A stretch of DNA of 64,000 nucleotides from NCBI GenBank assembly GCA_030584025.1, contig CP129487.1, positions 2,294,001 through 2,358,000 of the forward strand. Direction: 5' to 3'. This document shows, one piece after another, positions 23,787 through 31,580 of this stretch (positions within the stretch are counted from its first letter, which is position 1; each line of letters starts with the position of its first letter). Position numbers and translations under genes: made by a program. The notes beneath the pieces are model-generated. The model saw only the letters and a list, made by a program, of their open reading frames with translations. It made no database searches and was not told where the DNA came from. Source of the stretch: Cyclobacteriaceae bacterium (GTDB lineage Bacteria > Bacteroidota > Bacteroidia > Cytophagales > Cyclobacteriaceae).

Positions 23787-24815
23787 ATGAACATTCAATC
23801 ACTCTTACGAGAAAACATAAAAAACCTCAAGCCCTACTCCACTGCGCGGGATGAATTCAAGGGAACGGCAGACGTGTACCTGGATGCGAATGAAAATCCA
23901 TTTCCATCGGCCTATAACCGTTACCCTGATCCGCTGCAGAAAAAAGTAAAGCAACGCATCAGTGAGTTGAAAGGCATTGAGGCGGGGAAAATATTTCTTG
24001 GCAACGGAAGCGATGAACCCATCGATTTGATTATCCGCGCATTTTGTGAACCTGGTAAGGACTCTATATTAATAACTGAGCCTACGTATGGCATGTATGC
24101 CGTTTGTGCAGGGATAAATAACGTATCCGTTAAGCGGGCTACCCTTGATCAAAATTTCGATTTAGACCTGGAAGCTGTTAAACAAGCGCTGGATGGATCA
24201 GTAAAAGTTGTTTTTCTGTGTTCACCCAATAATCCTTCAGGCAACCTGCTTTCCAAAGAAAAAATAATTGAACTGATTGCACGTATTAACAGCATCGTTG
24301 TGGTGGATGAAGCGTATATTGATTTCGCTGATGACGAAGGATTTCTTCCCGTCCTAGAAAAGTATCCGAACCTGATTGTCTTGCAAACCTTCTCCAAAGC
24401 GTGGGGTTTGGCCGGCTTGCGACTGGGGATGGCGTTTGCTTCAGAAGAAATTATTTCGGTGCTGAACAAAATCAAGTATCCGTACAACATCAACATCCTC
24501 ACCCAACAGGTTGCCCTTGAAAAACTTTCAACTGTTGAAGAAAAAAACAAACAGGTTGATACGATTCTGCACCAGCGGTCAGTACTCACTAAACAATTAC
24601 AATCTTTACTCATGGTGCAGCGCGTCTACCCTACCGATGCTAACTTTGTATTGGTTAAAATGAAAGACGCACGTCATATTTATGATCAATTGATTGAGCG
24701 CAGCATCATTGTCCGTGACCGCTCAACAGTGGTATTGTGTGCAGATTGTTTACGCATTACGGTTGGCACACCGGAAGAAAATTTAAAACTCATTGAAACC
24801 CTGAAGACCTTATGA
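23787..24815 (+). CDS. hisC: Histidinol-phosphate aminotransferase
   Basis: 342 residues; a fold-type I PLP aminotransferase that converts imidazole acetol phosphate and glutamate into histidinol phosphate. Markers are VYLDANENPFPSAYNRYPDP at the substrate end, IFLGNGSDEPIDLIIRAF, the Asp/Tyr region VVVDEAYIDF, and the PLP lysine in LQTFSKAWGLAGLRLG. Spaced 14 bases after hisD; its stop overlaps the hisB start by 4 bases, indicating translational coupling. Confidence 0.97.
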   Translation: MNIQSLLRENIKNLKPYSTARDEFKGTADVYLDANENPFPSAYNRYPDPLQKKVKQRISELKGIEAGKIFLGNGSDEPIDLIIRAFCEPGKDSILITEPTYGMYAVCAGINNVSVKRATLDQNFDLDLEAVKQALDGSVKVVFLCSPNNPSGNLLSKEKIIELIARINSIVVVDEAYIDFADDEGFLPVLEKYPNLIVLQTFSKAWGLAGLRLGMAFASEEIISVLNKIKYPYNINILTQQVALEKLSTVEEKNKQVDTILHQRSVLTKQLQSLLMVQRVYPTDANFVLVKMKDARHIYDQLIERSIIVRDRSTVVLCADCLRITVGTPEENLKLIETLKTL

Positions 24816-25927
24816 AACGTGTTTTATTCATAGACCGTGACGGCACTTTAATTATCGAACCTCCGGATGAGCAAATCGATAGCCTGGAAAAACTGGAGTT
24901 CTACCCCGGTGTAATTCGTTGGCTTAGTCAGCTTACAGCAGAAACCGATTACGAATTGGTGATGGTGACCAACCAGGATGGATTGGGCACGGAGAAATTT
25001 CCGGAAGAAACCTTCTGGCCGGCACAAGAAAAGATGCTGAAGACGCTTGAAGGCGAAGGCATTCGGTTTTCCAAAATATGCATTGATAAGTCGTTTCCGC
25101 ACGAAAATAAACCTACACGCAAACCGGGTATCGGTATGCTTACAGAATTTCTTTCGGGGAATTATGATTTAGCCAACTCCTATGTTATTGGCGACAGGCT
25201 GACCGATGTTGAACTGGCCAAAAATCTGGGTTGTAAAGCAATTCTGATCAACAACGGATCACTTAAAGAAAAACTGAATGCATCCGCCTACGCAGAATCA
25301 AACAGCCTGATCACTACAGAATGGAAAACCATCTACGAGTTCCTATCGAAAACCCCACGGATCGGAACAGTAAACCGTAAAACAAAAGAGACCGATATTT
25401 CCATTACGGTCAATCTTGATGGCAATGGAAAGTCATCCATCAGCACAGAGCTAGCTTTTTTTGATCACATGCTTGATCAACTCGCACGACATGGAAATAT
25501 TGATTTAACTGTTCACACCAAAGGCGATCTGCACATTGACGAACACCACACCATTGAAGATACAGCGCTGGCACTTGGTGAAGCATTTCTGAAAGCCTTG
25601 GGTAACAAACGGGGCATTGAACGATACGGATTTGCGTTACCCATGGATGATTGCCTGGCACAAGTTGCCCTCGACTTTGGCGGCAGGCCGTGGTTGGTTT
25701 GGGAAGCCGAATTCAAGCGGGAAAAAATTGGCGAGATGCCAACGGAAATGTTTTTGCATTTCTTTAAATCATTTTCCGATACGGCCAAATGCAACCTGAA
25801 CATCAAAGCAGAAGGCACGAACGAACATCATAAAATAGAAGCCATTTTTAAAGCGTTCGCAAAAGCAATTAAGATGGCGGTAAAAAAAGATGGAAGTGAG
25901 TTACCGAGTACGAAGGGAATGTTGTAA
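24812..25927 (+). CDS. hisB: Bifunctional histidinol-phosphatase / imidazoleglycerol-phosphate dehydratase
   Basis: 371 residues with two domains. Residues 1 to about 165 are a HAD-type phosphatase (catalytic FIDRDGTL, later GDRLTDVELAKNLG) that removes phosphate from histidinol phosphate. Residues about 180-371 are imidazoleglycerol-phosphate dehydratase, with the metal-binding repeats FFDHMLDQLARHG, DEHHTIEDTALALG and GTNEHHKIEAIFKAFAKA. The fusion is the form found in enterobacteria and many Bacteroidota. It overlaps hisC by 4 bases. Confidence 0.97.
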   Translation: MKRVLFIDRDGTLIIEPPDEQIDSLEKLEFYPGVIRWLSQLTAETDYELVMVTNQDGLGTEKFPEETFWPAQEKMLKTLEGEGIRFSKICIDKSFPHENKPTRKPGIGMLTEFLSGNYDLANSYVIGDRLTDVELAKNLGCKAILINNGSLKEKLNASAYAESNSLITTEWKTIYEFLSKTPRIGTVNRKTKETDISITVNLDGNGKSSISTELAFFDHMLDQLARHGNIDLTVHTKGDLHIDEHHTIEDTALALGEAFLKALGNKRGIERYGFALPMDDCLAQVALDFGGRPWLVWEAEFKREKIGEMPTEMFLHFFKSFSDTAKCNLNIKAEGTNEHHKIEAIFKAFAKAIKMAVKKDGSELPSTKGML

Positions 25928-25986
25928 GGTAAACCGCCCTTCGAGAGCCTCAGGGCTCAGATTTGCAATACTTAACACAGATTAAA

Positions 25987-26571
25987 ATGAAAACTGTAAT
26001 CCTAAAATACAACGCTGGCAATATTCAATCTGTGTCGTACGCATTAGAACGATTAACGGTTGACTTTGAAATAACCGATGATGTTGAAAAAATTCTGTCC
26101 GCTGATAAGGTTATATTTCCAGGAGTGGGTGAAGCCAGTACCACAATGGCGTATTTAAAAAATAAGAAGCTCGACCAGGTAATACGCGGGCTGAAACAAC
26201 CTGTGCTAGGAATTTGTTTAGGTATGCAGTTGATGTGCAAACACTCAGAAGAAAACAATACGCCATGCCTGGGCATTTTTGATGAAGTGGTAAAGAAGTT
26301 CGAGGCTACAAAAGAATTTAAAGTGCCGCACATGGGTTGGAACAACCTGACCTTGACCAACAGTTGGCCGGAAAAATCAGTAGAGAATAGCAGTGTGTAC
26401 TTTGTACACAGTTATTATGTGCCGGTCAATGAATTTACAACGGCTGTCAGTGATTACATTGTACCGTTCAGTGCAGCCATGAAAAAAGATAATTTCTATG
26501 CCGTGCAGTTTCACCCGGAAAAATCGGCACAGGCAGGGGAAAAAATTTTAAAAAGCTTTCTGGATATATGA
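25987..26571 (+). CDS. hisH: Imidazole glycerol phosphate synthase, glutaminase subunit
   Basis: 194 residues. HisH is a class I glutamine amidotransferase that feeds ammonia to HisF. The nucleophile elbow is LGICLGMQLM (Cys), and the catalytic His/Glu are in AVQFHPEKS. ATG 25987 (MKTVILKYNAGNIQSV) is the family start; the frame opens 8 codons earlier at TTG 25963 but those residues add nothing. It is 59 bases after hisB, across a small repeat-like sequence, and overlaps hisA by 4 bases. Confidence 0.97.
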   Translation: MKTVILKYNAGNIQSVSYALERLTVDFEITDDVEKILSADKVIFPGVGEASTTMAYLKNKKLDQVIRGLKQPVLGICLGMQLMCKHSEENNTPCLGIFDEVVKKFEATKEFKVPHMGWNNLTLTNSWPEKSVENSSVYFVHSYYVPVNEFTTAVSDYIVPFSAAMKKDNFYAVQFHPEKSAQAGEKILKSFLDI

Positions 26572-27287
26572 AGATTATACCCGCCATTGATATTATTGAC
26601 GGACAGTGTGTACGCCTGGCGCAAGGCGATTATGCACAAAAGAAAGTTTACGAAACCGATCCGGTTGCCGTGGCCCGCACGTTCGAAGAAGCGGGATTGG
26701 AGTACTTGCACCTCGTAGACCTGGATGGCGCAAAGCAGGGCAAGGTAACAAACTGGAAAGTGGTGGAATCCATCTGTACGAGTACGTCCTTAAAAGTAGA
26801 TTTTGGAGGAGGCATCAAAACCAAATCGGAAATACGACAACTTTTAGAACTTGGTGTGAAGCAAGTTAACCTGGGCAGCGTGGCAGTGAAGGAGCCTGAG
26901 AAAGTTTCGATATGGGTTGATGAATTTGGTGCAGATAAAATTATTCTCAGTGCCGATGTGCGTGAAGAACGCATTGCCATCAGCGGATGGACGGAAACCT
27001 CTTCCCTCTCCATTCAGGATTTTATTTCCAATTACCAAAAGATTGGCATCACCTACGTTACCTGTACTGATATCAGCAAAGATGGTATGCTTGGCGGACC
27101 TAATGTGGATTTATATGCAAAGCTGCTTACACAGTTTCCTTCGCTAAAACTGATTGCCAGTGGTGGTGTGAGTAACCTCAATGACCTCAAGCAATTAAAG
27201 GCTACCGGATTGTATGGCGCCATTGTTGGAAAAGCCATTTACGAAGGAAGGGTTAGCCTGACCGAACTTCAAAGCATCAATCCTTAA
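26568..27287 (+). CDS. hisA: Phosphoribosylformimino-5-aminoimidazole carboxamide ribotide isomerase
   Basis: 239 residues, a TIM-barrel isomerase catalysing the Amadori rearrangement of ProFAR to PRFAR. The half-barrel signatures are MKIIPAIDIIDGQCVRLAQG with the catalytic Asp, LHLVDLDGAKQGK, VDFGGGIKTKSEI, YVTCTDISKDGMLGGPN with the second catalytic Asp, and LIASGGVSNLNDL. It overlaps hisH by 4 bases and precedes hisF by 2 bases. Confidence 0.97.
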   Translation: MKIIPAIDIIDGQCVRLAQGDYAQKKVYETDPVAVARTFEEAGLEYLHLVDLDGAKQGKVTNWKVVESICTSTSLKVDFGGGIKTKSEIRQLLELGVKQVNLGSVAVKEPEKVSIWVDEFGADKIILSADVREERIAISGWTETSSLSIQDFISNYQKIGITYVTCTDISKDGMLGGPNVDLYAKLLTQFPSLKLIASGGVSNLNDLKQLKATGLYGAIVGKAIYEGRVSLTELQSINP

Positions 27288-27289
27288 CC

Positions 27290-28045
27290 ATGTTAACGAA
27301 ACGAATTATTCCATGTTTGGATATTAAAGACGGTCGCACCGTAAAAGGCGTAAACTTTGTCGACTTACGTGATGCAGGTGATCCGGTTGAGCTGGCATCC
27401 GCGTACGCAACGCAAGGTGCAGATGAACTTGTGTTTCTCGACATCTCAGCAACACAGGAGCAGCGCAAAACATTTGCTTCATTGGTAAAAGAAATTGCGC
27501 GTCACATTAATATTCCGTTTACGGTTGGTGGTGGCATCAGTTCAGTAGCAGATGTAGCGCCTTTGCTGGAAGCAGGTGCTGATAAAGTAAGCGTGAATTC
27601 ATCGGCTGTCAGAAATCCTCAACTGATCAGCGAACTTTCAAAAGCATTTGGTGCGCAGTGCATTGTGTTGGCCATTGATGCCCGAAAAATCGACAATGCC
27701 TGGATTGTGCATACGCATGGCGGAAAGAATCCAACCGATAAAAAACTTTTTACCTGGGCTAAAGAAGGGCAAGATCGTGGAGCTGGAGAAATTCTGTTTA
27801 CCAGCATGGATCATGACGGAACCAAAAATGGGTTTGCGATTGATCCACTTTCCAAACTGCATGAATTACTAACCATCCCTGTCATTGCCTCTGGCGGTGC
27901 CGGTAGTATGGGGCATTTTGCTGATGTATTTGCGCTTGCTAAAGCCGATGCCGCGTTGGCTGCCAGCGTGTTTCACTTTGGTGAGATTCGCATACCGGAA
28001 CTCAAATCATTTTTACAAAACCACAAGATACCCGTACGACTATGA
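27290..28045 (+). CDS. hisF: Imidazole glycerol phosphate synthase, cyclase subunit
   Basis: 251 residues, a TIM barrel paralogous to HisA. With HisH it turns PRFAR and ammonia into imidazole glycerol phosphate and AICAR. Signatures: LTKRIIPCLDIKDGRTVKGV with catalytic Asp, LVFLDISATQEQR, VGGGISSVADV, GEILFTSMDHDGTKNGF with the second catalytic Asp, and VIASGGAGSMGHFADVF. It overlaps hisIE by 4 bases. Confidence 0.97.
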   Translation: MLTKRIIPCLDIKDGRTVKGVNFVDLRDAGDPVELASAYATQGADELVFLDISATQEQRKTFASLVKEIARHINIPFTVGGGISSVADVAPLLEAGADKVSVNSSAVRNPQLISELSKAFGAQCIVLAIDARKIDNAWIVHTHGGKNPTDKKLFTWAKEGQDRGAGEILFTSMDHDGTKNGFAIDPLSKLHELLTIPVIASGGAGSMGHFADVFALAKADAALAASVFHFGEIRIPELKSFLQNHKIPVRL

Positions 28046-28629
28046 AACCTGATTTCAATAAAAACAACGGATTGATTCCATGCATCATTCAGGATAATAC
28101 CACGCAAAAGGTTTTGATGCTGGGATACATGAACGAAGAGGCGTTGGCTAAAACACAATCCGAAAAACGGGTAACGTTTTTTAGTCGCACGAAAGGAAGA
28201 TTGTGGACAAAAGGTGAAACTTCCGGAAACTTCCTCGAGGTTATTGACATTATTGCGGATTGTGATGCAGATACCTTGTTAATAAAAGCTAAACCAACTG
28301 GTCCGGTTTGCCACACCGGTGCCGACACGTGTTTTAATGAATCCAATCAATCATTCGGACTAAAAGAACTCGAAACTACCATTCAATCACGAAAAGCAAA
28401 TCCAAAAGAAGGATCGTACACAACCTCACTATTACAGGCGGGCATTAACAAAGTAGCGCAAAAAGTGGGCGAAGAGGCGGTAGAGTTGGTGATTGAATCA
28501 AAAGATCAAAATGATGAATTGTTTCTGGGGGAAGCAGCTGATCTGATGTATCACTTCCTGGTGCTGCTCGCGGCTAAGAATAAGACCCTTTCGGATGTGG
28601 AGGGGGTATTGAAAAAGCGTCATCAATAA
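28042..28629 (+). CDS. hisIE: Bifunctional phosphoribosyl-AMP cyclohydrolase / phosphoribosyl-ATP pyrophosphohydrolase
   Basis: 195 residues with two domains that carry out steps 2 and 3. Residues 1 to about 105 are HisI, with the zinc/magnesium motif DIIADCDADTLLI and the cysteines of GPVCHTGADTCF. Residues about 110-195 are HisE, an all-alpha MazG-like domain with GINKVAQKVGEEAVELVIES and LGEAADLMYHFLVLL. Last gene of the operon; no obvious terminator follows, only a CGCAAAGG-type repeat. Confidence 0.97.
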   Translation: MKPDFNKNNGLIPCIIQDNTTQKVLMLGYMNEEALAKTQSEKRVTFFSRTKGRLWTKGETSGNFLEVIDIIADCDADTLLIKAKPTGPVCHTGADTCFNESNQSFGLKELETTIQSRKANPKEGSYTTSLLQAGINKVAQKVGEEAVELVIESKDQNDELFLGEAADLMYHFLVLLAAKNKTLSDVEGVLKKRHQ

Positions 28630-28634
28630 TATCA

Positions 28635-28660
28635 CGCAAAGGCGCGAAGTTCGCAAAGGT
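28635..28660. repeat. CGCAAAGG-type dispersed repeat
   Basis: CGCAAAGG, CGCGAAGT and CGCAAAGGT units occur in succession just after hisIE. The reverse-complement form, CTTTGCG units, recurs at 56604-56642. Both lie in short intergenic gaps. Confidence 0.5.
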
Positions 28661-28746
28661 CCCACAAAATTCATTTATCAATGCTTTTGTCAACCGGCTT
28701 ACATTGATGCGCTTCGAAGTTTAGAGGCAGAATTCTATCTTTCAGC

Positions 28747-29436
28747 ATGAATTCATCCGAAACCAAAACCATCAATGGCTTTCCGTTTGTTCGCCATGTG
28801 ACTGAAACCTTTTCCGAACAAGAAGTCATTAACCGAAGTAAGTCCTTCTACCAGTGGATGAACCAACGCAGAACGGTTCGCGATTTTTCTAATAAACCTA
28901 TTCCAAAAGAGGTGATTGACAATCTTATCCTAACAGCCTCCAGCGCACCCAGCGGGGCACACAAGCAGCCGTGGACATTTTGTGTAGTTGAAAATCCTGA
29001 AATGAAAAGAAAAATAAGAGAAGCAGCCGAACAGGAAGAATATGAAAGCTACACCGGCCGCATGAGTGAAGAGTGGCTGGATGACATTAAAGCCTTGCAA
29101 ACCGATTGGCACAAACCCTTTCTGGAAATTGCACCTTACCTGATTGTGGTCTTTAAAAAAGCCTATGATCTAAAAGAAGACGGAACAAAAGGAACAAATT
29201 ATTACGTAAATGAATCAGTCGGATTGGCCTGTGGATTTTTATTGGCCGCCATACATCTTGCGGGTTTGGTTGCCCTTACGCATACCCCCAGTCCGATGAA
29301 TTTCTTAACCAAAATTTTAAACCGCCCGGAAAATGAGCGACCCTTTTTGTTGATCCCGGTGGGCTATCCTGCTACAGAAACATTTGTTCCGAAACTGGAG
29401 CGAAAGGCGCTTCAGGATGTTGCTGTTTATTATTAG
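28747..29436 (+). CDS. Nitroreductase family flavoprotein
   Basis: A 229-residue FMN-dependent nitroreductase-fold protein. The FMN phosphate-binding motif is WMNQRRTVRDFSNKPIP, followed by TASSAPSGAHKQPWTF, and the C-terminal PFLLIPVGYPATE. The relatively long N terminus and the SAPSGAHKQPW motif place it close to the iodotyrosine-deiodinase-like or BluB-like side of the superfamily, but the substrate is not determined. It is 117 bases after hisIE and convergent with a lipoprotein gene. Confidence 0.85.
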   Translation: MNSSETKTINGFPFVRHVTETFSEQEVINRSKSFYQWMNQRRTVRDFSNKPIPKEVIDNLILTASSAPSGAHKQPWTFCVVENPEMKRKIREAAEQEEYESYTGRMSEEWLDDIKALQTDWHKPFLEIAPYLIVVFKKAYDLKEDGTKGTNYYVNESVGLACGFLLAAIHLAGLVALTHTPSPMNFLTKILNRPENERPFLLIPVGYPATETFVPKLERKALQDVAVYY

Positions 29437-29450
29437 TTCGATAAACTAAT

Positions 29451-30023
29451 CTATCTATAATTATTATTCTTCGGATAGACTTTAACGTAAGTAAGTTTGT
29501 ACTTAATCACAACGTCATTTTTAGTTTCTGTATACACACCTTCCAGAATATCGGGTTTGTTTTTGTCGTAGAGAAACGTAAACGTGAGCACCTTTCCTTT
29601 TGGTTCAAAATGCTTGTAAATGAAACCTCCACCCTCAGCCAACTCATTCAACTCGGCAACAATTGGATACCGGGGCGCATTTTTTTCTTCCAATGAAATT
29701 TCCACATACTCCGTATTTGATTCCGGCCAGTCTTTTAAAATGGCTATACGGGCATAATTATCCTTACGCTCAATGGTCCTTTCACGCTCAACAGACGAGA
29801 GCAACGTTTTACCTTTTCGAATCACTTCGCCAGAAACAGTGTAAATACCTTCTATTGATGGCTCATCGCCATGCGTCTTGGCGATATACCGCCTGATCAT
29901 GCCCTCCAGATCAACTTCCTCATACACTGACTTTTTAGGTGCAACAGGTTTTACCGGCTTCATCATGTATAAACATGAGGTTGTGGCAAACAAAACAACA
30001 ATAAGTATTAGTCTTGTAATCAT
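29451..30023 (-). CDS. Hypothetical lipoprotein
   Basis: A 190-residue protein with lipoprotein signal MITRLILIVVLFATTSC (lipobox TTSC) and a mature domain of alternating beta strands, with IEGIYTVSGEVIRKGK and DILEGVYTETKNDVVIKYKL as the most structured parts. I know no family name. ATG 30023 is preferred over an upstream start inside the preceding oxidoreductase gene. It follows that gene by 2 bases and is probably co-transcribed with it. Confidence 0.7.
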   Translation of the reverse strand: MITRLILIVVLFATTSCLYMMKPVKPVAPKKSVYEEVDLEGMIRRYIAKTHGDEPSIEGIYTVSGEVIRKGKTLLSSVERERTIERKDNYARIAILKDWPESNTEYVEISLEEKNAPRYPIVAELNELAEGGGFIYKHFEPKGKVLTFTFLYDKNKPDILEGVYTETKNDVVIKYKLTYVKVYPKNNNYR

Positions 30024-30025
30024 TA

Positions 30026-31501
30026 CTAAAAAATCATATCCTGATACGCACCCTTTGTACACGTTCGACATGAAAGTCTGGAACGAAGTACGCTAGGTTT
30101 AAACATGGACTTACCCAACAACATGCGCACGCACTCCTGAATACCCTCCGTAATAGAAGGATGCGGGTGCACACACTCGGCCAGCTCATCAATTCCTTTA
30201 TCCATACTAATTAACAATGCCACTGCCTGTATGGCACTAGATGCATGAAGCCCTACCACTTTCATGCCGAGAATTTTCATTTGGTCATCGTTTGTGACCA
30301 ATAATTTAATAAAACCTTGTGTATTGCGTTTGGCAATGGCGCGAGGAATGCAACTATAATCAAGCGTCACCACCCGATAATCAATACCTTTCTCCCGAGC
30401 CTGTGTTTCATTTAATCCTACTCCGGCTACTTCCGGACTCAGAAACATAATCGTGCTGATGTTTTCGTATACCAACTTGCGTTGTGGATGACCAAAAATC
30501 TTTTCAACCGCATAGCGGCCTTCCAACTCACCTACATTAACCAACGAGATATCTGCCGTAATATCACCTACCGCATAAATATTCGATACGTTGGTTTGCG
30601 TGTCGTTGTCTTCGATACCCCGTTTGGATATATGAATATCCACTTCATCAGGATCCCATAGCGATTCATAATTGGGCACTCGCCCAACCGAAACCAATGC
30701 CTTCTCTACGTTAAAAACTTCCTTGCTCCCATCGGTATATTCCAATTCATACTCCACCCTGCCATTTTTGATTTCCATGCGCACCAACTGCGACTTTCTA
30801 TGAATGAGAACACCGTTGTTCTCCATGTTACGCTCAATCACGCGTACCACATCCTCATCTTCAAAGGGTAATATGCGATCACCCTTATCAATCAGGTGCA
30901 CTTTTGTTTTACCGAAACCGGAAAAAATAGTGGCATATTCACACCCGATAACCCCTGCCCCAACAATCACCATGCTCTCCGGAAAATCTTGCATCCCTTC
31001 AATGCCTTCGCTGGTCATCACTACCTTCTCGTCAATGGGTAGTTCAGGCAAATAGCGTGGGCGGCTTCCTGTGGCCAGTATGATGTAATCTGCGGCTACG
31101 GTTGTCTTACCAAATTCTCCTGTAATCTCAACTTCGTGCTGACTTAGCAATTTTGCTGTTCCACGATAAAAGGTAAAGTATCCGGAATTTTTGAGCAACT
31201 CCATATGCTCCAGCAACATGGTTTTTCTTTCCACAACGGCACGTTGTACCTCTGCCTGAATTTCTTTATAGTCGACACTGGGCGCCTTTATATTATATCG
31301 CTTCAAATTTTTTCGGAAGGAAGCCGTTTCTCGGGAAAGCTCCCACCAGGTTTTGGAAGACAGCGCACCGTTCGTAACACCTGCTCCCCCTACCTTATTT
31401 TTTTCAATCAACAAAACCTTTTTTTTGAAATCAATAGCCCGCATGGCGGCTGCATATCCGGATGGACCGGCACCAATTACAACAAGATCATACTTTTCCA
31501 T
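30026..31501 (-). CDS. FAD/NAD(P)-dependent oxidoreductase related to dihydrolipoyl dehydrogenase and SthA, lacking the redox cysteines
   Basis: A 491-residue class I pyridine-nucleotide-disulfide oxidoreductase by fold: FAD motif YDLVVIGAGPSGYAAAMRA, NAD(P) motif SMVIVGAGVIGCEYATIFSG, FAD motif 2 NIYAVGDITAD, and the C-terminal interface with HPHPSITEG carrying the His-Glu pair. At the position of the usual CxxxxC active site it reads VGGAGVTNGALSSKTW: both cysteines are replaced, by Gly and Ala. So it cannot be a dihydrolipoyl dehydrogenase of normal mechanism; soluble transhydrogenase-like or another NAD(P)H oxidation is more likely (inference). Four cysteines occur only in the last third (one near the end in LSCRTC). 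Confidence 0.82.
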   Translation of the reverse strand: MEKYDLVVIGAGPSGYAAAMRAIDFKKKVLLIEKNKVGGAGVTNGALSSKTWWELSRETASFRKNLKRYNIKAPSVDYKEIQAEVQRAVVERKTMLLEHMELLKNSGYFTFYRGTAKLLSQHEVEITGEFGKTTVAADYIILATGSRPRYLPELPIDEKVVMTSEGIEGMQDFPESMVIVGAGVIGCEYATIFSGFGKTKVHLIDKGDRILPFEDEDVVRVIERNMENNGVLIHRKSQLVRMEIKNGRVEYELEYTDGSKEVFNVEKALVSVGRVPNYESLWDPDEVDIHISKRGIEDNDTQTNVSNIYAVGDITADISLVNVGELEGRYAVEKIFGHPQRKLVYENISTIMFLSPEVAGVGLNETQAREKGIDYRVVTLDYSCIPRAIAKRNTQGFIKLLVTNDDQMKILGMKVVGLHASSAIQAVALLISMDKGIDELAECVHPHPSITEGIQECVRMLLGKSMFKPSVLRSRLSCRTCTKGAYQDMIF

Positions 31502-31580
31502 ACTACAGACAAATAAGGGTGAAAATACACATAATCTATTAAAGAAAAGGACTTATATTAACTGCGTTAAAACTCTGTGC

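Noticed and set aside
24149..24613. Long antisense frame of 154 codons inside hisC, and similar antisense frames in ribE, trhO, hppA and the GMC gene
   Set aside because: They are antisense shadows of well-supported genes, with Cys/Ser/Arg-rich translations and no family resemblance.
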